Shown here one piece after another: positions 20,128 to 31,182 of a stretch of DNA of 64,000 bases (its first letter is position 1; every line of letters starts with the position of its first letter). Under the pieces are notes generated by a model. It was not told the origin of the DNA. It saw only the letters and a program-made list of their open reading frames with translations, and made no database searches. Location: NCBI GenBank assembly GCA_950295325.1, contig OX485806.1, forward strand, positions 22,630,001 to 22,694,000. The letters are read 5' to 3'. The position numbers and the translations under genes were made by a program. Source of the DNA: Polytrichum commune (lineage: Eukaryota > Streptophyta > Polytrichopsida > Polytrichales > Polytrichaceae).

Positions 20128-20530
20128 TTGCATCACAAGTTTCCTTTGCCGGCACACATTAGCCACAAGGTTTGGATGGTTCTCATTGGTTGGAACTCTT
20201 CCGGTCTACTTCGCGCATCCGGCACCACATTTCCACGGTCCGGTTTGTGGATCAAATCCACCTTCATAAGCGCCAAACTATCATGCCACCGCAATGACTT
20301 GGCGCTCACTTGCGCTTGGATGTCAAAATACTTTTAGGACACATTGTCCATGTAGACTTTTGCTTTGTGCGACCCCAAATAGTATCGCCACATCTTCAAG
20401 CAATGCACTACGGCAAAGAAGTTCTTTGTCATGAGTTGGTTGTCTTCTTTGACAACCATCGAGCTTCATGCTCCCATATGCAATGGCCATCGATCTTACA
20501 TCAACATCCGCCATTGGCAAAGTCATTCAC
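20128..20530 (-). pseudogene. RNase H C-terminal remnant of E3
   Basis: Minus-strand VPDA, LIHKP, RWHDSLAL, MDNVS and FFAVVHCLKMWRY stretches, broken. Confidence 0.65.
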
Positions 20531-20544
20531 CCCCGTATGCACCT

Positions 20545-21115
20545 CAAAAGGTTTGTCAAACTCCGCGAACTTGAGTACGGGCGGCGAAGAAAACTTGGTC
20601 TTAAGCTCTCCAAAGATTTGGTGAAAAGGCTCATCTCACTCTTGGGATAGCCATTTCTTTCACAAGTTCCACAAGGTCGGACAACCATCGAGCTTCATGC
20701 TCCCATATGCAATGGCCATCGATCTTGCATCAACATCCGCTAATAATAAAGTCACTCGCCCCCACATGCACCTCAAAAGGTTTGTCAAGCTCCGCGAACT
20801 TGAGCACGGGCGGCGAAGAGACCTTGCTCTTAAGCTCCTCAAAGACTTGGTGAGTAGGCTCATCCCACTCTTGGGATAGCCATTTGTTGCACATGCCGGA
20901 TAAGGTTCGACAACCATTAAGCTTACCGCTTTCATATGCAATGGTCATCCGTCTTGAATCCACATCCGCCATTGGTAAAGTTACTCGCCCCCGTATGCAC
21001 CTCCAAAGGTTTGTCAAAGTCCGCAAACTTAAGCACGGACGGCGAAGAGAACTTGCTTTCAAGCTTCCCAAAGGCTTGGTGATAAGGCTCATCCCACTCT
21101 TGGGATAGCCATTCT
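20545..21115 (-). repeat. 230-bp RNase H tandem array in E3 (3 units)
   Basis: The CTTGGGATAGCCATT marker recurs near 20640, 20869 and 21098, period about 229 bp. Confidence 0.85.
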
Positions 21116-21149
21116 TTTAACAAATTGACTAAGGTCCTAGCAATCTTAG

Positions 21150-21890
21150 GAAAACCTCAAATGAAGTGGTGGTAGTAGTTGGCTAGGCCAACAAATGACC
21201 TAAACCCTTTTCTTAAGTCAAAGACCAATTTTCTTCTTGGATTGCCTTGACATTTTTCATGTGTGTTCACCAACTTCCTTTGTCACCACATACCTCAAGA
21301 ACTCAATCACTTGTTGAGCAAAGTTGTTTTTCACTCCTTGGCGGTAACTTTTTGGGCAACACATTGGTGAATACATCCTTGTATCTCACCAACTTCCCAC
21401 CAATGTAGTTTAGGGGAGGCCCATTTTTCCTAGCCTCCCCATAAGTTCCTTGGAGTTGCTCCAATTGAACCACGACCATTGTATTTTCCATTTTTCATTT
21501 GGTCCATTAAGACCAAATTCAACTTCGGTCCTCCTACCATAGGAGTCCTTGTCAATTTGAACTTCAACTCTTTGTCATTATGACACATCATAATACACCG
21601 CAAGCACACCGGCTTGCACCTCACATTTAGCATGTGAGTTTCAAAGAAGACGACCTTCACAATAACATGCATTTCATCTATTTCACTTGGTGTGAAATTT
21701 TGACAAAAACCCAATGTCCCACATTGAAAGGTTACATGCATCGCAGCCTCCTTTGTCTCATGCGGTTCGCCCTTTCCAAACCGCACCTTGGTGGCTTCCC
21801 CACTCTACCAATCGACAAGCCCCAACTCCCTTGTGGGCTTTGGGCTCATGAAGGAATGCCTTAACTCTTTGTCAACCCATGAGACAAGTC
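21150..21890 (-). pseudogene. E3 protease and RT-thumb remnant, RT core absent
   Basis: The protease-like sequence FQCGTLGFCQNFTPSEIDEMHVIV and TPMVGGPKLNLVLMD is followed by YKDVFTNVLPKKLPPR and then the thumb, with no RT palm. The active-site motif at about 21855-21875 reads VDKEL instead of VDTGA/VDSGA. Confidence 0.75.
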
Positions 21891-21954
21891 TCCCATTCAT
21901 TTGAGCCTCAAGGTACAAAATACTTGGTCTCGGCTTAAGGCTACTAGCCTTGGC

Positions 21955-22215
21955 CACAAAGCCATTGTCCAACATTCGGTCCTCGGCAACTTGGCTTGGC
22001 TTGGCCCACAAAGCCAACTTTAAACATTCCGTCCGCGGGACAAATTGGTTTGGTGCCACAAAACCAATTCCTAATAGTTTGTCCGCAAAACAAACATGTT
22101 TTGCCTTGGTAGCACAAACCCACCTCCCAACATTCCGTCCGCGGCACGAGTATAATTTGCCTTGGAAGCATAAAGCCACCTTTCAACATTCCGTCCGCGG
22201 CACCAACATGTTTTG
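21955..22215 (-). repeat. 56-bp tandem array in E3
   Basis: Same array as in E2, with GTCCGCGG-like cores every 56 bp or so. Confidence 0.75.
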
Positions 22216-22219
22216 CCTA

Positions 22220-22855
22220 AGTAAAATGGACCAAACAATTTGCACTCATTTCTTTGGGACCTACTTTTGCTAAAGCCACTTGTGGTGATGCGCCGCCAAA
22301 CTTCTCTTGGGACCATCGGCTTCAATGCTCTTGCAAACTTGATGGTCCCCTCCATGTCCTCAAGAAGCCTTGGGGACTTAAACAAGGCATCCACCACCCG
22401 CTTTTAAAACCCCACCTAAAAGGATGCATTTCTTAGAAAGTTCGTCCGTTTTAGGTGTATCCTTCATTTGTGCGTTTGAATAGCGCACATAGGCCTTAAG
22501 AGGCCCCGGGTGCCTCATTAGCACCAAATTCAATCCAACATCAATACCTTCCAAGCATTTCGAATTGGAATTTCAATCCAACATTAATGCCCTCCAAGGT
22601 TTTGGGTGCTTTCGGTATTCTAGGCCCCAAATGTTTTTTGACGTTTGCGGGAGCCCTTTTCAAAGCACTCCTCCATTTTCCTTACCAAATCCACCCTCAT
22701 GCCCACCATTGTCATTGGAACCAATGGTATGGTCAAATTCCACTTGCACATGATCCTTGTTCCAATTTGAGCCTCACAACCTTTTGGAAACCCCGGGCTC
22801 ACCATCATAACCCGCATTTATGATACCCATGTTTCCCTCAAAGTGAGAGCTCAAA
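22220..22855 (-). pseudogene. Gag remnant of E3
   Basis: Counterpart of the E2 gag remnant; no long frame. Confidence 0.5.
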
Positions 22856-22859
22856 ACTT

Positions 22860-22879
22860 GGAACCCTGCTCTGATACCA
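22860..22879 (-). other. Primer binding site of E3 (initiator tRNA-Met type)
   Basis: Minus strand TGGTATCAGAGCAGGGTTCC, two nt inside the LTR. Confidence 0.9.
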
Positions 22880-22881
22880 AG

Positions 22882-23854
22882 TGTCGCAACCCTTGCTAGC
22901 CCCCTTGACAATCTTGCCAATTTTCCATTCTAGCAAAGGTTACGAGCGCTAACCCTTCGCATACCGCCATGCTAATGGTTAGCTCCTCTTACCCCGGACC
23001 ATATAATTCAAAGGAGGGGAACCAACCCTCCTACTTTGCTTTCGGGACTCACCCCTTAATCGGTAACCCATTCCTAGATGTGGACTTCCATCCATGGAAG
23101 TCCAATCCCATGTTGATCATCGCGTTGCCGGAGCAACACTACAACAACTCGAACCATACTAGGCAACTATGGCCTCACAATGGGCCAAAGCCCATGGAGG
23201 CCGTGCCGTTCGGCCTCGGGTGGGTGAGGCCACACCACCTCACCCATATAAGCCTCTAGGACTTCACGCGGGGCCCCTACCCCACCGTCAACCAACCTCT
23301 TGTCTCTCTACCAAGAGTTGGGGCCAAGTGGACATTTTCCTTTAGCTGCTGGGCATAGAACCCCCCAGCAGCTTCAGACCATCATAACTTCCTTGTATGG
23401 TGTCTGATCATAACAACCAACCACTTCATCTTCATCTACGCTTCACGTAGATGCCGATGGACTCCTCACTTGCCCCATTCGGGCAAGTCTTGAGGAAGTT
23501 ATGCCTGTTTGAAGCTTGGCAGTCCCGGGAATCACTCCCAGGCACTGCTGTACCAGGGCGCTGTCCCGGGACAGCGCCCCACTCAAATGGCCATAACTCC
23601 TAGCTCACACCTCCGATTGAGGTGTTCTTGAGCTTTCTAGAATCACCACATCATGAGCTACGCATAACTCATGGCCTTACCCTCATGCCTCCTAGTCTCC
23701 GTGGGTGGGAGGCGTTCCCAACGCCCGGGGCCCTCACCCACACTAGGATCACTTGGGCCCTCTCACCAACGGCGCCACAAGTCCCGGGTGTCACTCCGGG
23801 GTCCCCCTTGTGCCCATGGTGTTTCGGGCACTCCTCATGGAGAGGTGCGCGACA
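22882..23854 (-). repeat. 5' LTR of E3 (973 bp)
   Basis: TGTCGCAACCC...GTGCGCGACA. Right flank TACAG (23855-23859) begins non-repetitive DNA. Confidence 0.9.
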
Positions 23855-24998
23855 TACAGACTGTAGCTAAGCGGCTTAGTGACAAATCACTATTAGGGAG
23901 TTTAGGGGTTAGCACATTAAAAGCTAACTCACATTAGGTCATTTTAGTGGTGGTTAAGGAGTTAGGTTCATTTAGGCTAGTTGGTGCCACGTTTGGGTTT
24001 GTATGAGTGTGTTTAACCATTGAGAAAAGTGTTTCTCAACACTTGCACCTCTTGGTCCAAATAACTCACTTGCATTATTAATGGAGAATGTGAAGGACTC
24101 TTGCAATGGCAAGATAGAGGGGGTGAAACTCAAAAGAATGAGGGGAATGTCTGTAAGGGTATGCGCGGCTAAAGCCGCGGGTTGGACTCTTGAGAAAGCC
24201 AACTCTAGCACAAGCCAAGAGGCCAACATTAATAAAGCACAATGAGCGAGATAATACACGTCCAATTGAACATGAAAATTACCTTGCACATGGTTCAATG
24301 TTGTAATAGATAAATGTGATTCTCAAAGTCATCACCCGGACTAGGACGCTTAAGGGTGGTGGATTTGGCCTCACATGGTGTGGGATGTTACAATAAGACA
24401 AGGTAGAACCAATGTAAGGTTGAATCATGATAGGACACAATTATGATAGGTGAGAACCATTACATGTCCACTTCGGACACATGAGTATTGATACATTGAC
24501 CCTACCCATTTTCAATAAAATGTCATTGTTTGTTGGATTTTCAATGTAAGTGAAACTTCGGCAATTGGGAATTTTTGGAAAACAAGCAATTTAGTAAAAT
24601 ATGACAGGACATGTACAACATTGGTGTCCTGGAAAGACTTTATGCCTTCCTCATTGAATTCAGTAACATTGTAATATATCCTATCAATGTCATATATCAA
24701 TTTATGCAACATCCATTGTTTTCAGTGTTGTCCTAACATAATCTAAATTCCCATGACAGGCTTGTCTAGCCTTGTTGAAATGGTTAATTTTATGGTATTG
24801 AATATCACATAAAGTGTTGTCCATATATAGTTGTTTCGCCACAAAATTGCATTGGCATCCTCGCTTAGAGGTTAGACTGGCTTACAATCTACTTGCCCTC
24901 CTCTGCTTTGTCTGTCCTATTGGGAGTGGTTGCCCTGTAAGACTTTTAGGACAGCTTGTATTAGAGTCAGAGGCTGTAGAAACAACTGGACAACTAAT
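23855..24998. other. Low-copy DNA without a recognisable gene
   Basis: No coding frame I trust. GGTGTGGGATGTTACA at 24377-24392 is the reverse complement of TGTAACATCCCACACC, a common start of plant LTRs, so part of this stretch may be an old minus-strand LTR relic of another family; no second end or target duplication was found. Confidence 0.4.
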
Positions 24999-25280
24999 CA
25001 CTACTAGAAAATCATGACCAAATCAACAGAAAATCAACAGATTTGTGTTGATTTGGGCACTGCAATGACCTATTTCACTGAATTTGTAACTTCTTGCCAA
25101 AACCAACAGTTTGGTTCTTACTTTTTGTTGATTCGAGTAGTACAATGGCCAAATCAACAAAACTCACGCAAAATTAGAATCTTTAGAATATTCTATTATC
25201 CTTTTGGAAAAAATTTCGAGTATTTTGAAATCTTTTTAAACCATTCGAATATTTTGGAATCTTTTGGAATCTTGATTACT

Positions 25281-25800
25281 ACTAAATACTGTAAATAATA
25301 TATTGCAGATTATACTATAAATAATATAGTGCAGGGTATACTATAAATAGTGTATGCAGATTATATTATAAATAGTATATTACATAATAAAGTATAAATA
25401 GTATATTACATAACATAGTATAAATAGTATAATCTGTAATATACTTAAAATAGTATAGTTTAAAATATACTATAAATAGTACAATCTGCAATATATTAAA
25501 AATATGATATGATATATTATACTATAAATAGTGTATTCTGAAATACATTATTTATAGTATAACTTGCAATATATTATTTATAGTATATTTTTGAAGATAT
25601 GTTAATGTTATATTTTAGAATATAAGTAAATACTACATTTCAGAATATATGTATATAGAACATGTCAAAATATACGTAAATAGTATGTGTCAAAAAACAC
25701 ATAAATAGTATATTTCATAATATACATAAATAATCTATTTTAGGATATACGTATATACTAAGAATTTATTTAAATAGTATATATAAAAATATATTGTAAA
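25281..25800. repeat. AT-rich degenerate tandem/palindromic repeats
   Basis: Many diverged copies of TACTATAAATAGTATA-like units in both orientations, nearly pure A/T. It lies inside the CACTA-like relic. Confidence 0.75.
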
Positions 25801-25824
25801 TAGATTTGAAGTGTTCCTCACATA

Positions 25825-26281
25825 CAGTCTACCCTCTATAAATGTTAACCTCCGGGAGTGGATCAAAGTTAACATTTATAAAGGTGTTAACATCTAACAA
25901 TCATAAAATTATTTTTTTGAGCAATATACAAATCTTAACATTTATAAATATAAGCAATTGTGAAGAGTGCTTGTGAGAGAATACCATTCATAAAATTGCA
26001 AACCCAATTAAAACTTTATTTCAATATCAAGTTTACAAATCATGGGTGAAGTATGAATCAATGGTTCTTTGGTAATTGAATGTGTAGTCTTTATCATCCA
26101 CCTCATGGTTGTATTTCATTTGTTAACATTTATAAAGTTAAATTTACAAAGAAGGGAGTACCATTTTGTTAACAATTAACACGTTTAACATTTATAGTGT
26201 GCAATATGTGGGGAGTAGAAGAAAGTTAACATTTAGAGAGGGTTAACACTTATAGGTGTAACATTTATGGAGGGTGCACTA
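25825..26281. mobile_element. Pogo-like (Tc1/mariner) MITE, 457 bp
   Basis: Left terminal CAGTCTACCCTCTATAAATG and right terminal (reverse complement) TAGTGCACCCTCCATAAATG form an inverted repeat. Each end is flanked by TA (25823-25824 and 26282-26283), the mariner-type target duplication. The CCTCTATAAAT core resembles the plant Emigrant/Lemi pogo-like group. GTTAACATTTATA motifs repeat inside. Confidence 0.65.
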
Positions 26282-26317
26282 TAAAAGGGTTTAAAGCACT
26301 CCCTTTATATCAAGAAA

Positions 26318-26395
26318 GTGTGTTGACTTGGTGGTTAGAACCACCAAGTGGGAAGCCCAAGGTTGGGGGTTCCAATCCCTTGGCCCGCAACTATG
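26318..26395 (+). ncRNA. tRNA-like / SINE-head sequence
   Basis: A-box-like TGACTTGGTGGTTAGAACC (26324-26342) and B-box-like GGTTCCAATCC (26368-26378, one mismatch to GGTTCGAATCC) are correctly spaced for an internal Pol III promoter. No clear cloverleaf. A (TTTTGA)n run at 26549-26587 could be the SINE tail. Confidence 0.4.
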
Positions 26396-26548
26396 ACCTC
26401 TAGCCTAGCCTAGCAAGCCTAGGCGAGTATGTTGGAGTTGATGGGGATGTAGTTTGTGCTGTGGTAGTAGTCTGAAATTAATTTTTTTGCCCGAACATCC
26501 AGGCCGTAAAAAATAAAAATTTCCGGAAAATCCGGAAAGTAAAAAAAT

Positions 26549-26587
26549 TGATTTTGATTTTGATTTTGATTTTGATTTTGATTTTTA
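26549..26587. repeat. (TTTTGA)n microsatellite
   Basis: Five or six near-perfect hexamers. Confidence 0.85.
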
Positions 26588-26978
26588 ATTTTGTTGGTAA
26601 ACTTTTGATGACCAGATCAACAGAACAGATCAACAAAACCGTGTTACAGAGTGTCCAGGTCAACGCGTCCTAAGTAACAACCGCGACCAACACTTTTTTG
26701 TTGATCCGGACGCAAAATTTTCTACTAGTATAAATGTGGAATAAGAGGTGTCTTTGTACTATTTTGTTTTTCCACTGTCCTAGCATCTAGGGTTGATCCT
26801 ACCCTGTCCTTGGTTGATTTTCTCCTCCCAAGAAATGTTTGTCCTGTCAAAGGGCCCAGGGGTGGGATCTGCAACCTCGCCCGCACATTTTCAAGAGTTG
26901 CATCCCGCACCCTAAACCTTTCTTATGCACCAGCTGTCAAGCACGTATTGGTGTCCTTGTGGACGATTGTACCTGCAG

Positions 26979-27525
26979 GAATTTCCAGATCTGAAACTAA
27001 ACCTTGTCCGCCCTGTAGATCTTCCGTGGCGTCCTCTATGACAAAATCAAATCCTTCTTCGAAAGAAACACATTTCCCTCCTAGATCCACAATGCCCACC
27101 TCCATGGCGATCGACTAGGACAACATCGATCAAAGTTACAACTCTTCCAAATCCTAAACTAGCAATGCAACAGCCTTTCCCCAGCTTCCTCACTCGCTCC
27201 GAAGCTGTCCAGTGGCGTGAGCAAGGAAGAATGACAGAAGAATGACAGAAGAATGACGGAAGAATTTCCAGATCTGAAACTAAACCTTGTCCGTCCTGTA
27301 GATCTTCCGTTGCCTCCTCTATTACAAAATCAAACCCTTCTTCAAAAGAGACACATTTCCCTCCCAGATCTACAATGTCCACCTCCATGGCGGGCGACTA
27401 CGACAACATCGATTAAAATTACAACTCTTCCAAATCCTAAACTAGCAATGCAACAACCTTTCCCCAATTTCCTCACTCGCTCCGGAGCTGTCTAGTGGCG
27501 TGAACAAGGAAGAATGACGGAGCTC
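26979..27525. repeat. 283-bp direct tandem duplication
   Basis: GAATTTCCAGATCTGAAACT recurs at 26979 and 27262, and the sequence matches for most of the unit, with scattered differences (for example CGATCGACTAGG versus CGGGCGACTACG). No convincing gene. Confidence 0.8.
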
Positions 27526-27544
27526 GGGTTCGGGTGTGGGGTAG

Positions 27545-27665
27545 TGGTGGAGACGGATATGACGGATAAACGGCCGGATGGACGGATGGACAGACGGGTG
27601 GACAGCTGGACAAACACGTGAACAACTGGACAGACGCGTGAACAGCTGGACAGGCGGAAGGCCGC
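27545..27665. repeat. GGACAG-type minisatellite
   Basis: Short units such as GGACGGATGGAC, GGACAGACGGGTGGAC and CAGCTGGACA are repeated. It lies between the tandem duplication and an unannotated stretch. Confidence 0.65.
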
Positions 27666-28379
27666 GTCGGGCAGGAAGGCCGCGTCGGGTAGGTAAGACG
27701 GGTCGGGTCGGGACGGGAGGACAGGAACGGGCTACCCGAGCATGAACGCTGCCCGCGGGAGGCGTCCTACAAATGCTTGTAGCACTAAAATACAGAGATC
27801 CCATGCTTACCTTTATAAATGTTGAGGCAAACATGTGTCATACCACATGTTTTAAGCCTCAATAAGGTGTGTTTCTTACTTGATTATCCATGTACATGTT
27901 GTGTGAATTTTTCTTGAAAAGAACTGAATATGATAGTGTCACTTACTATTTGGAGTTACACAATGCTATAAACACTATATTCGTTAATCGGAGACTTTTG
28001 AAAGTCTCAAAATAAAATATGCCCATGGTTTGGGATGCCAATATTGTGGGCATACGGAATATTGGGAACATCAAGAACATGACGATTTAAATTTTCGCAC
28101 GTAAAGCATATTCTTACTACTAAAAATAGGGAATTTCATTTAAAATGAAAACGTGAGCTCCTTGTGGAAAATAACAATCGACTCTAAAAAAACAAATGGT
28201 TTATGTCATTATAGAGTTTGGGGTGCACATCCCATAAGTAAGGCTCTTATGAATTATTTGGATGGCACATCCCAAACGTATACCACAATGGAGTGTGACA
28301 AATCCACTAAGTCTAATAAAAACCAAGTCTACTAAGCATCCATGTTTTTCGCCATTAACTCCCACCTAATATGTTATGT
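27666..28379. other. Intergenic DNA, nothing recognised
   Basis: No frame, repeat or RNA gene that I can support. It is immediately downstream of the DUF7869-type gene (minus strand) and so may hold its 3' UTR. Confidence 0.5.
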
Positions 28380-30528
28380 TTACACATCTCCATCTTCCAC
28401 TTCATATCCATTATCGGCGTCATTCACCGCAGCTACAATACGTGCCAAGTTATCTTTGGCAAAATCTATATGTTTTTGGGGGATGGTTATTGTTTTTGAT
28501 TTGGAACCTTTCCGCGGCTTCCAAGCACAAAGTATAGTATCCGTGTTTATCCAAACCGGTGTGTATGCTGAGTCCACTGTCCACTTAAAATTCTTTTTGG
28601 TGTCCCAACCTAAATAAGTGCGTAGCAAATTTTGGTCTTTAGTGCTTGGACGACAATATTCCACCTCAATTTGACGAAAGTTGGGACTAGTTCGAACAAA
28701 ATTGGGTGAAGACAATGCTTTTACCAACCAAATTGGCTTGGGATGCTCCTCATCCCCTGCTCGTACGACGACCAAATAACCTTCATGGCAATCAACACCT
28801 ACACGAAACGACGGTGCCGGTCGATTGCGGGCAGGGCCAACGTAATGCTCGTCCATTGCGAACTCTTCACGAACGTCTCCATTGCTAAAAAACATGGTCT
28901 CGGACTCGACAACCGTTAAACGGCTTTGTGGCCAAAATCCTTGTGTTAAAGTTGTACGGGTGTCGCCACCAAGTGTCATTAGGGCCGAGCGAATGCGATC
29001 CCAATACGCAATCAAAGGTTCATGAGTATCTCTAACACGTCTAGTGATGTCCTCCTCACACAACTCTTTCCAATATTCAATGAATCCGGATATGCCTTTG
29101 ATGATTTTCGGCCCATTCCTCATGGGGTCGGGTTTGCAAGGCTTTGGATCCCCATCCGGGAGCAAATATTTCCCATCATTGTCTTGACGCCATACGAGTA
29201 TACCATCATCCGGGCCCCAATTAGGAGATGTGCACAAAAGCTTAAATTGCATGGCCGGGAGACCATCATCCCTTATATAGAATCGGAATTGTTGTGCTTT
29301 GGTATGTCCCACCAAACGGTCCCCTCCCTTCAACATGTATGGCTTGATGAAGGCCTTGAAATCTGGTACTTCCTCAATCATGTGCGGAATTACCGGCATA
29401 TAGTTCAAATCCATATACGATTTCATAAGAAATGGTATGGTTGGAAAATCTTCTTCATGCAACTTCATGCTCCACCGTCCAAAAGACACATCAATGTCAT
29501 CGTGTGTATGTCCCACCATCAAGAAAGACACAAACACCTCCTTAAAGATTCCTTTCGCCACAAGCAAGGACCAAAAACAAAATACGTATCGACATTTGTT
29601 GTCCTTCGCACAATTATCAAGTTGAACGTGGAGAGTTGGAGGCAAAGGTTTCGCACAAAGAGGTTCTCTGGGTGGCTCCGGCAATGACGACATACAAACC
29701 TCCTTCCCCGCAAGCAGTGCTTCGTAAAGGGGTGTCGTTCCACAACCATCAAACAATGCACGTGATGAATGTACCAGTGGCTTCTCCAGATCGCGCAAGA
29801 GTTTTGCAAATGATCCCACCGTGTGGTTAGCATCGCCAGGGTAAAAATCCAAACCATAATGGGCATACTTAACGTCTCCATGTCCGTGGGCAATCATCCC
29901 TGGGAAAAAACAAACAATCCATGAATGACAACAATAACAACAACAACCCTAAACGGATGTATGAAGTTGAAACCTAACGCAAACACATCTAGTAAAATTG
30001 GATAGAATTTGAACACATATTTGTGATTTAGGGCAAACCTGTGACAGCTACGGGCAACTTGAAGAGTCCATCCGTGGCCTTTATTTTCCGTGCATAACAA
30101 GGGCATGCGGTCTTGGCGTGGTCCATTTTGTCATGGATGATTGTTAGAACCTCTGTAGGCCTCATTATGGATAGAGCACGGTTTTTGTAGTAATCTTGAC
30201 GGTGGGCCTCTTCGTTGTTGACATGTTCAATATATTTTGTTTGGTGTCTGGAGTGGGATTCAGTGCCTATGGGGTGGGCGTCTCGAAGACCTTTGTATTT
30301 TTCACACGTCGTACACCTAGAAAACTTGTCCCCAGGTCTCTTCAAAATGTATTCAGCAAACTGTTGGTTTTTAATCACACTCAACTTGGACAAAGAAATG
30401 GGACCACATCCCGCTATGCGACCCACTTCGTTAATATCTGTTAATATGTTCTTCCATTTTGTACCCGTGGGTAACACCATTTGTACAACTTTCTCCCCTG
30501 ACGACAATGTCCTCGTCTTGTGGGGCAT
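28380..30528 (-). CDS. DUF7869-type transposase-like protein, two exons (669 aa)
   Basis: Exon 1 is 30528-30039 and exon 2 is 29899-28380. Joining at CACAG|GT...CAG|GG keeps the frame (VAVTG-MIAHGHGD), giving 669 residues with no stop. The signatures match the uncharacterised DUF7869 family, an RNase H-fold, transposase-like domain: a CTTC knuckle with KYKGLRD, the first acidic strand LTIIHDKMDHAK, then HVQLDNCAKDNKCRYVF and FLMVGHTHDDIDVSFGRW. The C-terminal part (WIN..TILCAWKPRKGSK) is unassigned. It may be the transposase of an unclassified DNA transposon or a domesticated gene. The ATG at 30528 is the first in frame, but the frame stays open upstream, so an additional 5' exon is possible. 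The upstream neighbour on the same strand is the MULE-type gene. Confidence 0.75.
29900..30038 (-). other. Intron of the DUF7869-type gene (139 bp)
   Basis: The minus strand begins GTTTGCCC and ends TTTTTTCCCAG. Canonical GT-AG with a polypyrimidine tract; removal joins the two frames in phase. Confidence 0.85.
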
Positions 30529-31182
30529 TGCATCGGCCAATGGGACTATGATGGTGAAGAGTGTCGCGGAGGCTTGGACAACGACGCTACCGTGTGAGCG
30601 GTGGGACGCGAGCGGTGAGCGGTGAGCAGAAAAAAGTCAACGCTTTCCAATTATAGTAATAAATTTCCAAATTTAGAATCCATAAATAGACAAAATCGTG
30701 GGACCTCTTTTTTTAGTAAAAATGATGGACCTATTTCCGTGGAAATTTTGAGGGATTTAAGGACAGAGACTTGGTTTTAGGGTACCTTTCAGAGAGACTA
30801 ATTCACATGATTTACTTAAACCAGGGAACTTTTGACTGTCCATATTATGGTGAGAGCCGCTTAATCATAAGCTATGGTCACAACGTAAGAGAAAATTCTA
30901 AGTCATAAAATTAAAGCATTAAAGCATTCAAGCAAAGTAGCAAAACTCGTACCATTCAATAACATCTAAAACTACTGTTGGAAGGAGAGACCCATAAATA
31001 TTTAGAAACCTTTATAGATATTTAAAAACGATTACAATTCACATCATGTAGATAATGATAGGTCTGAAATATCAGCGATATTTTCGGAAAACGTGCACTC
31101 ATACTATAGTATACTCAACGCAATAATACTTAGCGACAAATTATAAATAAGGGGGGCAGCCTAGCTCCTATAGGTATCCACG
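30529..31182. other. Intergenic DNA between the two minus-strand genes
   Basis: AT-rich. It holds the 5' flank of the DUF7869-type gene and the 3' flank of the MULE-type gene. Near 30590-30625 a CACCGCTC-like motif is repeated. No further feature seen. Confidence 0.5.

Larger units (their letters stand above)
19321..23854 (-). mobile_element. E3: family-E element, 5' part (host of E2)
   Basis: Begins mid-integrase at the E2 junction and runs to its 5' LTR, which borders low-copy DNA at 23855. Its 3' part should lie beyond the left edge. It is the outermost, hence oldest, element of the left nest. Confidence 0.85.
24999..26730. mobile_element. CACTA-like non-autonomous DNA transposon relic
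   Basis: The left end is CACTACTAGAAAATC. The right end, reverse complemented, is TACTAGTAGAAAATT, an imperfect terminal inverted repeat. Subterminal AAATCAACA-type motifs are repeated in both orientations near both ends (25016-25160 and 26609-26712), as is usual for En/Spm elements. No transposase is inside. A clean 3-bp target duplication was not found, so the exact right end is uncertain. Confidence 0.45.

Noticed and set aside
27442..27834. 130-codon frame on the minus strand
   Set aside because: Low-complexity translation of the GGACAG minisatellite.
29022..29687. 221-codon plus-strand frame opposite the DUF7869-type gene
   Set aside because: Antisense to a frame with recognisable motifs and a consistent intron; no domain of its own.
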